This document shows positions 35,957-44,674 of a stretch of 64,000 bases of DNA, one piece after another. The stretch lies in contig JAHABL010000004.1 of assembly GCA_018376445.1 (NCBI GenBank), positions 1-64,000 on the forward strand, given 5' to 3'. The stretch is from Mycobacteriales bacterium (GTDB lineage: Bacteria; Actinomycetota; Actinomycetes; Mycobacteriales; Mycobacteriaceae). Position numbers and translations under genes: made by a program. A model generated the notes under the pieces. That model was not told where the DNA came from. It made no database searches and saw nothing but the letters and a program-made list of their open reading frames with translations. Within the stretch, counting starts at the first letter, position 1. The number at the start of each line of letters is the position of its first letter.

Positions 35957-38662
35957 TTAATGCGCCGCAGCATTCCAGGTAGCCCCAAAACCAACCGAAA
36001 CCTCCAGTGGGACTGCCAACTCGACAGCAGAGTCCATACACTCCGATACCAGAGCCTCCAATGCCTCCCGCTCGCCCGGCGCAACCTCGCACACCAACTC
36101 GTCATGTACCTGCAGAAGAACACGAGAGCGCAGGTCAGAGTGCTGCAGAGCAGAATCCACCCGCAGCATCGCCAATTTGATGATGTCTGCGGCGGTGCCT
36201 TGAATAGGTGCGTTAAGAGCAGCTCGCTCGGCGTTTTCCCGGACAACCCGATTACTCGAGGTCAGTTCGGGGAGATACCTACGCCGCCCGAACATTGTTT
36301 CCGTGTATCCAGTCTTCCGGGCTTCTTCCACCACATTGTGGAGATAGTCGTGCACCCCTCCGAATCGTTCAAAGTAGTTCTCCATGAAGCGTTTCGCTTC
36401 TGCAACGGGTATATCGAGCTGTCGAGCTAGCCCATAAGGCGAAAGCCCGTAGGCAAGACCATAGCTCATCGCTTTCGTACGCCGCCGTAGTTCTGGAGTC
36501 ACTCCATCTAGTGGCACATCGAAGGCGACAGAGCCCACGTAGGAGTGCAAATCTTCCCCGCGGCGGAAGGCCTCAATGAGCCCTTCATCCTTCGACAGGT
36601 GGGCCATGACGCGCATCTCGATTTGCGAGTAGTCGGCGGTGAGGAGTCCTTCGTAGCCCTTTCCAGCGACGAAGATCTCGCGGATGCGTTTACCCTCATC
36701 TGTCCGCACCGGAATGTTTTGGAGATTCGGGTCTGTTGAGGAGAGACGGCCAGTGGTGGTAATCGTCTGATTGAACGTGGTGTGGATACGCTCGTCATCA
36801 CTCACCGAGTTGATGAGTCCAGTCACTGTGGTCTTGAGTTTGGTGGCTGCACGGTGCCCTAATAGTGCGGCAAGGAAGGGATGGCCAGTCTTCGTATACA
36901 GCATTTCGAGAGATTCTGCATTGGTGGAGTAGCCAGTTTTTGTTTTCTTAGTCTTTGGCATTCCCAGCTGGTCGAACAGAACCGCTTGCAGCTGCTTCGG
37001 TGATCCCAAGTTGACGGTGTCGTCACCAATGGCTGCATAAGCCTCCCGCTCGAGCAATGCAGCTTGAGCGGAAAAATCATCTTCGAGCTCGTGGAGGGCT
37101 CGGCTAGAAACAGCAATTCCATCGTGCTCCATACGCTGAAGCACCATGACGAGAGGCATCTCCATCTCGTGAAAGAGACGCGTTTCCCCGTAACCATCTA
37201 GTTCCTCGCTTAGTTGTGCAACGAGGGCAAGCAGGTAAGCTGCCCGCCTTGCGAGATTCTCTCGGAACTGGTCGTTCTCGTCAGCCACCTCGAGGAGACT
37301 GAGTTGCCCATCCTCCGGGGGTGCCAATTCTGCTCCGGTATGACGCCGTACAACATCGTCAAAACTGGTGGCACGTTGGCCGGGCCGAACCAAGTAGGAT
37401 GCCACCAACGTGTCGAAGTACACACCGTTGAGCTGCCACCCGCGACCAGCGAGGCAATGCGCACACTGCTTAGCATCGTGGAAGGCTTTCTTCACCGCCG
37501 GATCAGCCAGCCATTCCCCTAGGGCGTCCTCATCGGTTGGGCTCAGGGAGGCTGGTGTGCACACCAGCTGCTCACCGGTGGGGCTGGCGATAGCGAGGGC
37601 GTCAACATCACCTGCCACAATGCTGGCGGGACCCGTCACCACCAGCCCATAGACTCCCTCATCTCGTCCATGCTCAGATAGCCAGTCCGCAACTCCGTCA
37701 GGTTCAGCAACGGTAAGGGTGAGGGACACTTCGGCGGCCGGTGCTTCGTTTGTATCAGGAGAAACACTGAACGCTGCGAATACGCGTTCGCGGAGGCGGG
37801 AGCCAAACTCTAGTTTGTCGAAAACCTCGTTGATGGGTGCCTCGTCCACTGGGGTACGGGCGGCATCTGCAAGGTCGAGATTCATGTCCACATCCCGCAC
37901 CATGGTGGTGAGGTAGGCGTTCCGCTTCACATCCTCAAGGTGAGCACGCAGATTCTCCCCCACCTTGCCTTTGATCTCATCGGCATGGGCAATGATCTCC
38001 TCCAGAGACCCGTAAAGATTGAGCCACTTTGCTGCAGTCTTCTCTCCAACCTTGGGAACACCCGGGAGGTTATCTGAAGGATCCCCTCGCAAGGCCGCCA
38101 TATCAGGGTATTGCTGCGGGGTGACGTCATAACGCTCTTTCACCTGTGCTGGCGTATAGCGCACCAGGGTCGACACCCCCTTTGTGGGGAAGAGAACCGT
38201 CGTGTAGTCGTCGATGAGCTGGAATGAGTCCCGGTCGCCCGTACAGATCAGGGAGTGTTTTCCGGAGTCCTCGGCGATACGCGATAACGTGGCGATGAGG
38301 TCATCCGCCTCATATTCGGTACTAGAGACGGTGGGGATGCCGAGCGCCTGCAGTACCTCCCGGATGAGCTCCACCTGCCCAATGAACTCAGCAGGGGTTT
38401 CTGATCGTTGTGCCTTGTACTCGGGGTAGGCGCGGTTGCGGAAGGTGGCACGCCCCTCATCGAACGCCGCCACAATATAGTCCGGCTGTTCTTCAGAAAC
38501 GAGATTAGTGAGCATAGAGAGGAACCCATAGACCGCATTGGTATGCTGCCCCGCGCTTGTACTGAAGCCTTCCGGAGGTAATGCGAAAAAGGCGCGGAAG
38601 GCAATGGAATGCCCATCGAGGAGCAAAACAACAGGACGGGTGGGGGTGGTTTCTGCAGTCAC
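35957..38662 (-). CDS. polA: DNA polymerase I
   Basis: Fills gaps and removes RNA primers. The 901-residue protein has an N-terminal 5' nuclease (about 10-300, LLDGHSIAFRAFFALP and GDRDSFQLID), a central 3'-5' exonuclease-like domain that appears to lack the acidic residues (about 315-500), and a C-terminal polymerase with motif A DYSQIEMRVMAHLS, motif B RRTKAMSYGLAYGLSPYGLA and motif C QVHDEL. The inactive proofreading domain is normal in actinobacteria. It is divergent from tRNA-Leu. Confidence 0.97.
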   Translation of the reverse strand: MTAETTPTRPVVLLLDGHSIAFRAFFALPPEGFSTSAGQHTNAVYGFLSMLTNLVSEEQPDYIVAAFDEGRATFRNRAYPEYKAQRSETPAEFIGQVELIREVLQALGIPTVSSTEYEADDLIATLSRIAEDSGKHSLICTGDRDSFQLIDDYTTVLFPTKGVSTLVRYTPAQVKERYDVTPQQYPDMAALRGDPSDNLPGVPKVGEKTAAKWLNLYGSLEEIIAHADEIKGKVGENLRAHLEDVKRNAYLTTMVRDVDMNLDLADAARTPVDEAPINEVFDKLEFGSRLRERVFAAFSVSPDTNEAPAAEVSLTLTVAEPDGVADWLSEHGRDEGVYGLVVTGPASIVAGDVDALAIASPTGEQLVCTPASLSPTDEDALGEWLADPAVKKAFHDAKQCAHCLAGRGWQLNGVYFDTLVASYLVRPGQRATSFDDVVRRHTGAELAPPEDGQLSLLEVADENDQFRENLARRAAYLLALVAQLSEELDGYGETRLFHEMEMPLVMVLQRMEHDGIAVSSRALHELEDDFSAQAALLEREAYAAIGDDTVNLGSPKQLQAVLFDQLGMPKTKKTKTGYSTNAESLEMLYTKTGHPFLAALLGHRAATKLKTTVTGLINSVSDDERIHTTFNQTITTTGRLSSTDPNLQNIPVRTDEGKRIREIFVAGKGYEGLLTADYSQIEMRVMAHLSKDEGLIEAFRRGEDLHSYVGSVAFDVPLDGVTPELRRRTKAMSYGLAYGLSPYGLARQLDIPVAEAKRFMENYFERFGGVHDYLHNVVEEARKTGYTETMFGRRRYLPELTSSNRVVRENAERAALNAPIQGTAADIIKLAMLRVDSALQHSDLRSRVLLQVHDELVCEVAPGEREALEALVSECMDSAVELAVPLEVSVGFGATWNAAAH

Positions 38663-38853
38663 CCCTTCAGCTTAGACAATCTACACACTGTCTGGGAGAC
38701 ACGCTCTACACTGGGTAGGCACTTCACGAGAGCACATGAACTGTATTTCAGCACGAGGAATCAGCTGGCTTTGCATCGAGTTCGGGAGAGAGTTTTTCTC
38801 TCGTCGGGGTTCTCCATTAAACTTAGCCGCAGGCACTGAGCGCCTCGCGCTTT

Positions 38854-38927
38854 GCCCTCGTAGCCCAATTGGCAGAGGCAACGGATTCAAAACCCGTCCA
38901 GTGTGGGTTCGAGTCCCACCGAGGGCA
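38854..38927 (+). tRNA. tRNA-Leu (anticodon CAA)
   Basis: A complete cloverleaf of 74 bases. Acceptor GCCCTCG/CGAGGGC with discriminator A at 38927, T-arm GTGGG-TTCGAGT-CCCAC, and anticodon loop TTCAAAA give anticodon CAA at 38888-38890. The variable region is only five bases, although bacterial leucine tRNAs normally have a long arm. The anticodon stem has an A31-C39 mismatch. CCA is not encoded. It stands alone between polA and a terminator. Confidence 0.88.
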
Positions 38928-38934
38928 CTCTCGC

Positions 38935-38978
38935 AAATCCCTGGTAGATAGCCTGAAACGCTTTTCTACCGGGGATTT
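38935..38978 (+). terminator. tRNA-Leu terminator
   Basis: AAATCCCTGGTAG (38935-38947) pairs with CTACCGGGGATTT (38966-38978) over 13 bases with one G-U pair, and TTG follows. It starts eight bases after the tRNA. Confidence 0.8.
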
Positions 38979-39490
38979 TGTCAATTCATTGCCACTCACG
39001 CTGCGGAATTTGCTAAGGGTGCCATATACATCAAACACCACCCCTCAAGGTCATAGAGCGAAAGAATCGCAAACAAAGAGTTCACCCTAGCGAGGAATCC
39101 TGACACACTTGCATGGCCTTTATTCCCTGCTGCATGAGGTGGGCTTATCCGCACCAAACAGTGCAGCCTGGTCATTCTTCTAACCAGTTGTCTGAGCCAG
39201 CCGCTGCTTAATGTTGACCCCCTGGTTTATTTTTGCGTCAGCCAAAACGGCATCTGGGATAGAAACGATCACGGCGAGTTTCGTCAAATGGAGCTCTCTA
39301 GCCTCGAAAGCATGCGGGCAACATCATTCGGCATCACATCATCCGTCATAATTTCTTCTCCTCAACAAAACCCCACATCACATGCACCGTGGGTAAAGTG
39401 CCCAACCACAACAACCCTCGGCTGGAAAGGGTGCCCAATACACCACACCGCCCGGCGCAGTGACGCGTCTACGGGCGGTGGGTAGAGAAA
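38979..39490. other. sparse intergenic region with two tiny ORFs
   Basis: About 510 bases without a recognised gene. On the minus strand a 21-codon ORF starts with ATG at 39349 (GAGGAG eight bases upstream; MTDDVMPNDVARMLSRLESS) and stops at 39284. A second 35-codon ORF begins with an overlapping TTG at 39287 (MTKLAVIVSIPDAVLADAKI...) and stops at 39180. They could be a coupled pair, the two halves of a frameshifted gene, or chance. Base composition is more AT-rich than the surroundings. Confidence 0.4.
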
Positions 39491-39520
39491 AACCCCGCGC
39501 CCAACAGGGATGGCGGGGTT
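39491..39520 (-). terminator. terminator of the 39587-39922 gene
   Basis: AACCCCGC (39491-39498) and GCGGGGTT (39513-39520) form an eight-base stem. On the minus strand TTTTT follows. It lies 24 bases past the stop reached in the shifted frame of the upstream small gene (39544), supporting that longer reading. Confidence 0.8.
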
Positions 39521-39586
39521 ATAGGTATTTAGCTAATAAAATGCTACTCGTTTAGTTCTTCAGAGGAGTAGATGCCATTGATGCGC

Positions 39587-39922
39587 TTACGCAGGAACAT
39601 AGGGTCTACCGAGTTCTGCACCATGTAAACATCGTGAGAGAGTGTCGGTGAGATACTCGAAGATTTGGTTAGCCCACCAGTGGAAATCCCCTAGGAACGA
39701 CACTGGGCAGACGTCCACTCCGTGCTCTCCATATGATGTCCCATAGGTAATAAACGACTCCATGTAAGTGCCGTCATCGCTGTGGAGAGTCAGCTCCCAC
39801 GCATCTTCATGTCTTGGCTCAATCTCCAGCTCGGCATTTAACTTCTCGACAAGGACATCGCGGACGTCCTCCATCGTTCCGCTAGCGACGAAACAACCGA
39901 AGCTACTGCTGTTGTAGTTCAT
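39587..39922 (-). CDS. orphan small protein, probably frameshifted near its end
   Basis: I do not recognise this protein. With ATG at 39922 and an excellent AAGGAGGTG site it has 111 residues, is acidic and has several aromatic residues (GDFHWWANQIFEYLTDTLS). After LSR the frame gives a poor tail and stops at 39587. One shift within the CT-repeat (about 39633-39641) would instead continue with DVYMVQNSVDPMFLRKRING and stop at 39544, just before the terminator, giving about 126 residues. So it is either a broken gene, a phase-variable one, or a sequencing error. No signal peptide or membrane segment. Role unknown. Confidence 0.6.
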   Translation of the reverse strand: MNYNSSSFGCFVASGTMEDVRDVLVEKLNAELEIEPRHEDAWELTLHSDDGTYMESFITYGTSYGEHGVDVCPVSFLGDFHWWANQIFEYLTDTLSRCLHGAELGRPYVPA

Positions 39923-40102
39923 TCTCACCACCTCCTTGTGCTGCCATGTTAGTAGAAAATGCCGCATCGAAAGGTGCTATCGCCCTTCAGTCTGCTCTAC
40001 ACAAAATGCTCGTTGAAGAGGCCGTATAAACAACCTTCCGCAAAATCTGTAGTGGAGTGAAGAAGGCAATAGTCTTGAACGGGAATGTCGTTTCTGCTAC
40101 TT

Positions 40103-41419
40103 CTACTTCTTGTTCATGACCTGCAGGGGGTCATTTGCCACTGCCGTAATGGCGACTGCTGCTGCCGCCTGCTGTTGAACCCTGCCACGAGCTGCCGTGA
40201 CACGGATATCCAGACCTTTGGCATTCTGCCGGGCAATGGACGCAACGAGGCTGAGCGTTTCGGGAGAATCAGTGAAGGCCTGGCCACCAAGCACCACACG
40301 CGTCGGGTTAAGAAGGCTCACCAGGGAGGAGATAGCTTCACCAAGCACAACGGCACGCTCTCGCAGGATGGTCTTTGCGCCGCTATTGCCGTCTTCCGCC
40401 AGTGCTACTAACTCAGCAACAGTCTCGACGGAAAGACCAGCAGCTTGGGCTGCCGATACAACTGCGGAGTCCCTCACAGCACTGCCAACCATACCTTCAC
40501 CCTGCGGGTCGAGCAACGTGGTGGGGCCAGCAACCAGGTGTCCGAAGGTGCCCGAAGCAGCCGCACTGTGGTGCACATGGCCGTTATAGACCTGGCCGAT
40601 ACCGAGGGTCTCACGGGCATACACATAGAGGGTGGAAGTGGCCACATCATCGGCAGAGGTGTTCCACAACTCGGCGGCACTCATTGCTTCAACGTGTGGA
40701 GCCAACGAGACAGGGAGACCAAGTCCTGCAGCGAAGTGTTGTCCTACTGCAACGTCATTCCAGCCTGCAGCACTATCGGTAACGATGCCCTCCGCGGTGA
40801 CGGATGCCTCAACGGCCACACCAGCCCACAGTACCGTTCGCTGGTCGCGGTATCCCAAGATATAAAGTGCAGCTTCTTCCAGCGCCGCTAGCAGTGCACC
40901 GGGGGCAGTAGCCGTCACCAGCCCCTGCCGCAAATGCTTACCACCGAGAATTTTGCCGCGCAGGTCATGAAGTGTGACGGAAGCCGTCCAGCGGCCAATG
41001 TAGATACCCAGAACAGCGTACTTATCAGTGCGAACAGTGACAGGTAGCGCGGGACGACCAATGGCGCCGAGTTCGGTCAAATCCTCGCGTTCTTCCAACA
41101 GCTCAGCTTCCAACAGCGAGGTGACATTGCGGTTGACGGTTGCGCGGCTCACACCCGTGAGTTCTGCTGCGCGATCCCGCTGCAGCGGCTCCTCAGTATG
41201 GGCGAGGTGGAAAATACGGGCGGCAGTGCTCTCCCCAAGGTGAAGTTGTGGGGCCACCACATAGCCGGCACCAGTACTCACCCAGGGCTGCGGAACGATT
41301 GAGGTGCTGCCTGGTCGAACCGCGCGGCTAACCGGCGTAGTAGAGGCCGGGGTTGTAGAAGCCGGAGTATGGGTAGCAGAGGAATAAGTACGGGGAGTGG
41401 TGATGGTGGCGTAAGACAT
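40103..41419 (-). CDS. ROK-family transcriptional regulator
   Basis: The 438-residue protein has a Thr/Ala/Pro-rich N-terminal extension (1-60), a winged helix-turn-helix at about 70-125 (RDRAAELTGVSRATVNRNVTSLLEAELL), and a C-terminal ROK fold. The kinase ATP motif DxGGT is replaced (VLGIYIGRWTAS) and the zinc CxCGxxGC motif is absent (GTFGHLVAGPTTLLDPQGEG), so it is a regulator and not a sugar kinase. ATG at 41419 has no clear ribosome site. It lies downstream of glgP and of a Cys-rich small ORF, suggesting control of carbohydrate genes. Target and ligand are not known. Confidence 0.85.
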   Translation of the reverse strand: MSYATITTPRTYSSATHTPASTTPASTTPVSRAVRPGSTSIVPQPWVSTGAGYVVAPQLHLGESTAARIFHLAHTEEPLQRDRAAELTGVSRATVNRNVTSLLEAELLEEREDLTELGAIGRPALPVTVRTDKYAVLGIYIGRWTASVTLHDLRGKILGGKHLRQGLVTATAPGALLAALEEAALYILGYRDQRTVLWAGVAVEASVTAEGIVTDSAAGWNDVAVGQHFAAGLGLPVSLAPHVEAMSAAELWNTSADDVATSTLYVYARETLGIGQVYNGHVHHSAAASGTFGHLVAGPTTLLDPQGEGMVGSAVRDSAVVSAAQAAGLSVETVAELVALAEDGNSGAKTILRERAVVLGEAISSLVSLLNPTRVVLGGQAFTDSPETLSLVASIARQNAKGLDIRVTAARGRVQQQAAAAVAITAVANDPLQVMNKK

Positions 41420-41552
41420 GGTGTAAGGCTTTCGTGTATAAGTCTGCAACGGAGCAGTTCTACAGGGGATCAGTGTTCGCTAAGGAAACACGGAAGAAAA
41501 TGGCTACCGGTGTGTGCGGATGCTAAGGAGCAGAGCTCAGAAACTTAGAAAC

Positions 41553-41654
41553 TTAGCGGCAACACATTCGAGACTGGCAGCCAGCCATACACGTACACAT
41601 GCCACAGAGCACCTTGTCGGCGGTGCGTGCGGGGGTGGCATCTGCGGCGATCAT
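41553..41654 (-). CDS. leaderless cysteine-rich small ORF (33 aa)
   Basis: The 33-codon ORF starts ATG at 41654 and stops TAA at 41553. It has six cysteines among its last 17 residues (positions 17, 20, 22, 26, 31, 32; CGMCTCMAGCQSRMCCR). A promoter GTGACA-N18-TAGGCT ends six bases before the ATG, so the transcript would start on the start codon. Mycobacteria use leaderless poly-cysteine ORFs as cysteine-sensing attenuators of downstream genes, which this resembles. The next gene is the ROK regulator, about 134 bases on. A secreted or metal-binding peptide is an alternative. No homologue is known to me. Confidence 0.5.
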   Translation of the reverse strand: MIAADATPARTADKVLCGMCTCMAGCQSRMCCR

Positions 41655-41675
41655 GCTCTCAGCCTAACAAGAGGA

Positions 41676-41691
41676 TGTGGTGCGTGTCACG
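41676..41691. promoter_or_regulatory. putative CRP/GlxR-type operator
   Basis: TGTGGTGCGTGTCACG has the TGTGA-N6-TCACA layout of the Crp/GlxR family with one symmetric mismatch in each half. It is embedded in a 15-base palindrome GTGCGTG-T-CACGCAC (41680-41694). It overlaps the -35 of the Cys-rich ORF. GlxR controls many carbon genes in corynebacteria; the assignment is by similarity only. Confidence 0.45.
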
Positions 41692-41865
41692 CACTTTACC
41701 TACGGCCGTGGGATAAAACCACCTTCTCGACACCGCAAAGAAAACTCTGACCTGCAGGTTCTCTGAGAGCGAGAGAGACTCTCATACTGTGCTCAGTTCT
41801 CCCCCACCCCGTAAGACGCTGGTGTGATGAGGCATGTCGCAACTCCTCTTGCGATAAATGCAGTG

Positions 41866-41898
41866 CTGCCACCTTCACCAATAACGATGAGGTGGCAG
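41866..41898 (-). terminator. hairpin after glgP
   Basis: CTGCCACCTT (41866-41875) pairs with GAGGTGGCAG (41889-41898) over ten bases. It lies about 40 bases past the glgP stop. The tail after it on the minus strand is not T-rich, so it may stop transcription only partly or act as a 3' protective hairpin. The remaining DNA between ROK and glgP (41420-41938) holds the Cys-rich ORF, its promoter and no other recognised gene. Confidence 0.5.
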
Positions 41899-41938
41899 TA
41901 CAACACAACTTTGCAGGCATACACCGCTTAGAGAGTAG

Positions 41939-44536
41939 CTAGGCCCAAGTGCACAGGCCCATCTCGGCCGCGCTCACAAGCAGCGGATGCTTAGGCATAA
42001 CACGCACCGTCACACCCATGCTTCCAGGATTGACCATTGGAATCTCCGCGTGAAAATCCCCATCGGCGGCCAGCTTCATAGTCACCATGCGGACATCATG
42101 CAGTTCGTTGTTAGTATCGACAGCGCCGCAAACGGCCTGCACACACACATCCTCGGATGAAAGGTCTCCTAGTTTGACTGAGCACGCCATCGAGAGGCTG
42201 TTTCCAGCTGTCACAGACTGACACAGAGCGATGTCCTTCTCTGCCGCCAGCGCATCCTGATCATTGCACGACAGTGCGGTCACCGCTACCTTATCCCACT
42301 CGGCACGCAGCTTCTGCTGCCACCGCACGAAGTGTGCAGAGGCCTGCGGGTCATCTGTCATCTGCAGGTAAGTACCCTGAGCCGGACGATAGTAGTCCGT
42401 CACATAGTCTCGTACCATGCGAGTAGCGGACACCTTCGGTGCCAGCACAGAGAGGGATTTACGCATCCGCTCCACCCAGCCGACAGGGAGGCCATCGTCG
42501 TTGCGATCATAGAACAACGGGGCCGCCTGGCGTTCCAGCAAGTCGTAGAGAGCAAGAGACTCAAGACGGTCCCGGGTGGGAGCGTCAGTGTTCTCTACGG
42601 AGGGGATAGTCCAGCCCAGCTCATCGTCAGCCATCTCGTCCCACCAACCGTCAGAAACAGAAAGCGTAAGACAGCCGTTCATAACAGCCTTCATCCCGGA
42701 GGTGCCAGAGGCTTCCTGTGGCCGAATTGGGTTATTAAGCCAGATGTCGCAGCCAGCCACCATCGTCTGCGCAAGACCGATATCATAGTCAGGCAGGAAG
42801 ACGATACGATCACGGACACCTGCTTGGTCCGCGAACTGCACCAGCTGCTGGAGGAGGTACTTGCCGTCACCATCCGCAGGGTGAGCCTTACCAGCGATAA
42901 TGAACTGAACCGGGCGTTCCTCGTTGGTGAGGATCTCGCGCAGACGGTCGGCGTCCTGCAGCATCAGCGTCAACCGCTTGTAGGTGGAGACGCGGCGAGC
43001 GAAACCAACAGTAAGGATGCTGGGGTCAAGGATGTCATCGGTCCACCCCAGCTCGGCTTCGGAAGCACCACGGTCGAGCCAGGACTGACGAACAGCCTCA
43101 CGCGCTGTCTGCACCAGGCGGGCACGCTGGACATTTCGGCTCTTCCACAGTTCCTCATCTGAAATCCGGTCAATATGATCCCAGGAATCTGCGGTGGCGA
43201 GGTTTCCTTCCCCCACAATGCGTTTCACAATAGGGCGCATGGTTTGGGAGATCCAGGTGGGCATATGCACACCGTTAGTAACGGAACCGATGGGGGACTC
43301 CTCATCCGAGAAACCCGGGTAAAGAGACGAGAACATCGAACGTGAGACCACACCGTGCAACTTGGCGACACCATTGGACCGCTGTGCCAGACGCAAACCC
43401 ATATGCGCCATATTGAAGCGACCGGGGTCACCTTCCGCACCGAGGGCTAGGACTCGTTCAACCGGCACACCTGGCACCAACTTTGAGGCACCATCCTCGT
43501 CAGGGTTCAAGTAGCGCCGCACCATTGACATATCGAAGCGGTCGATACCGGCAGGGACGGGGGTATGGGTAGTGAAGATGCTGCTCGCGCGCACCTCTGC
43601 AAGAGCCTCATCGAAGCTGAGGCCATTGTCCATGCGCTCACGAATACGTTCGATCCCCAGGAATCCCGCGTGGCCTTCGTTCAGGTGAGCAACCTGTGGG
43701 CGTGCCAAGCCGGCATTATCACAGTAGGTGCACACGGCGCGGACGCCGCCAATACCCAGGACGATCTCCTGACGGATGCGGTGTTCTTCGTCGCCACCGT
43801 ACAGACGGTCCGTGAGCTCGCGGAGGTCCTCGGCGTTCTCAGGAAGGTTCGTATCCAGCAGGAGAAGTGTGACGCGTCCCACCTGTGCAGTCCACATGGC
43901 GATGCTGAGGAATCGTTTGCCGGGGAAACGCACAGACACTTTGAGCTGCTTGCCATCTGCGTCGCGAACAGGCTTGATGGGAAGGTTGGCGGCGTCGTGG
44001 TCTGTATAGTTTTCGACCTGCAGACCCTCGCGGGAGAGAGTCTGAGTGAAGTAGCCATTACGGTAGAGCAGGCCCACACCAATGAGCGGGACACCAAGGT
44101 CAGAGGCGGACTTCAGATGGTCACCAGCGAGCACACCCAGGCCACCTGAGTAGATGGGGAGGCAGGGGGTAATGCCGAATTCCATGGAGAAGTAAGCGGT
44201 GAGAGGATCGCGGCTGGCACGGCCAGTCGCATCCGGGTCATGGGTCTCTTGGAACCATGAATCGGCGGCCATGTAGGCTTCCAAGTTGCGGCATTCGCGC
44301 TCGTAGTCATCGCGGAAACGATCATTTGCGAGAAGTTCTTCCCAACGGGTGGAGGGGGTCTCGCGAATCACCTGTAGTGGATCTCCACAGGCATCCCACT
44401 TAGCGGGGTCGATGGTGCGGAAAAGTTGGCGGGTTTCGCTGCGCCATACCCAACGAAGGTTGTAGGCAAGCTCAAAAAGAGACTGCAATTCGTCGGGCAG
44501 GACTGGGGTTACTTTGACAATTCCAGATGCTCTCAC
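41939..44536 (-). CDS. glgP: alpha-glucan (glycogen) phosphorylase
   Basis: Releases glucose-1-phosphate from glycogen and maltodextrin ends using PLP. The GTG at 44536 gives 865 residues, close to the mycobacterial enzyme; an ATG further upstream would start inside the pyk terminator. Conserved: YFSMEFGITPCLPIYSGGLGVLAGDHLKSASDLG (substrate-entry region), SVTNGVHMPTW, and the PLP-lysine loop EASGTSGMKAVMNG. A promoter ends seven bases before the GTG, so translation is probably leaderless. The C-terminal beta domain (about 720-865) matches the mycobacterial type. Confidence 0.95.
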   Translation of the reverse strand: MRASGIVKVTPVLPDELQSLFELAYNLRWVWRSETRQLFRTIDPAKWDACGDPLQVIRETPSTRWEELLANDRFRDDYERECRNLEAYMAADSWFQETHDPDATGRASRDPLTAYFSMEFGITPCLPIYSGGLGVLAGDHLKSASDLGVPLIGVGLLYRNGYFTQTLSREGLQVENYTDHDAANLPIKPVRDADGKQLKVSVRFPGKRFLSIAMWTAQVGRVTLLLLDTNLPENAEDLRELTDRLYGGDEEHRIRQEIVLGIGGVRAVCTYCDNAGLARPQVAHLNEGHAGFLGIERIRERMDNGLSFDEALAEVRASSIFTTHTPVPAGIDRFDMSMVRRYLNPDEDGASKLVPGVPVERVLALGAEGDPGRFNMAHMGLRLAQRSNGVAKLHGVVSRSMFSSLYPGFSDEESPIGSVTNGVHMPTWISQTMRPIVKRIVGEGNLATADSWDHIDRISDEELWKSRNVQRARLVQTAREAVRQSWLDRGASEAELGWTDDILDPSILTVGFARRVSTYKRLTLMLQDADRLREILTNEERPVQFIIAGKAHPADGDGKYLLQQLVQFADQAGVRDRIVFLPDYDIGLAQTMVAGCDIWLNNPIRPQEASGTSGMKAVMNGCLTLSVSDGWWDEMADDELGWTIPSVENTDAPTRDRLESLALYDLLERQAAPLFYDRNDDGLPVGWVERMRKSLSVLAPKVSATRMVRDYVTDYYRPAQGTYLQMTDDPQASAHFVRWQQKLRAEWDKVAVTALSCNDQDALAAEKDIALCQSVTAGNSLSMACSVKLGDLSSEDVCVQAVCGAVDTNNELHDVRMVTMKLAADGDFHAEIPMVNPGSMGVTVRVMPKHPLLVSAAEMGLCTWA

Positions 44537-44543
44537 CTGGTAA

Positions 44544-44572
44544 AGGGTATGGGCATAGGGCCCAATTGTCCA
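44544..44572 (-). promoter_or_regulatory. glgP promoter (leaderless)
   Basis: TGGACA (44572-44567) and TACCCT (44549-44544) are 17 bases apart. Seven bases separate the -10 from the GTG start at 44536, so transcription would begin on or next to the start codon. Confidence 0.6.
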
Positions 44573-44624
44573 TTCATCATGCCCGATAAAAAAGTGAATC
44601 TTGTCCAAACAGTTGCGGCACATA

Positions 44625-44652
44625 GTAAAGGCCCCCATACGGGGGCCTTTAC
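44625..44652 (-). terminator. pyk terminator
   Basis: GTAAAGGCCCCC (44625-44636) and GGGGGCCTTTAC (44641-44652) form a perfect 12-base stem with the loop ATAC. It lies 22 bases past the pyk stop, just before the glgP promoter. Confidence 0.85.
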
Positions 44653-44674
44653 GCCACGTTGCGTAGCACTAATA

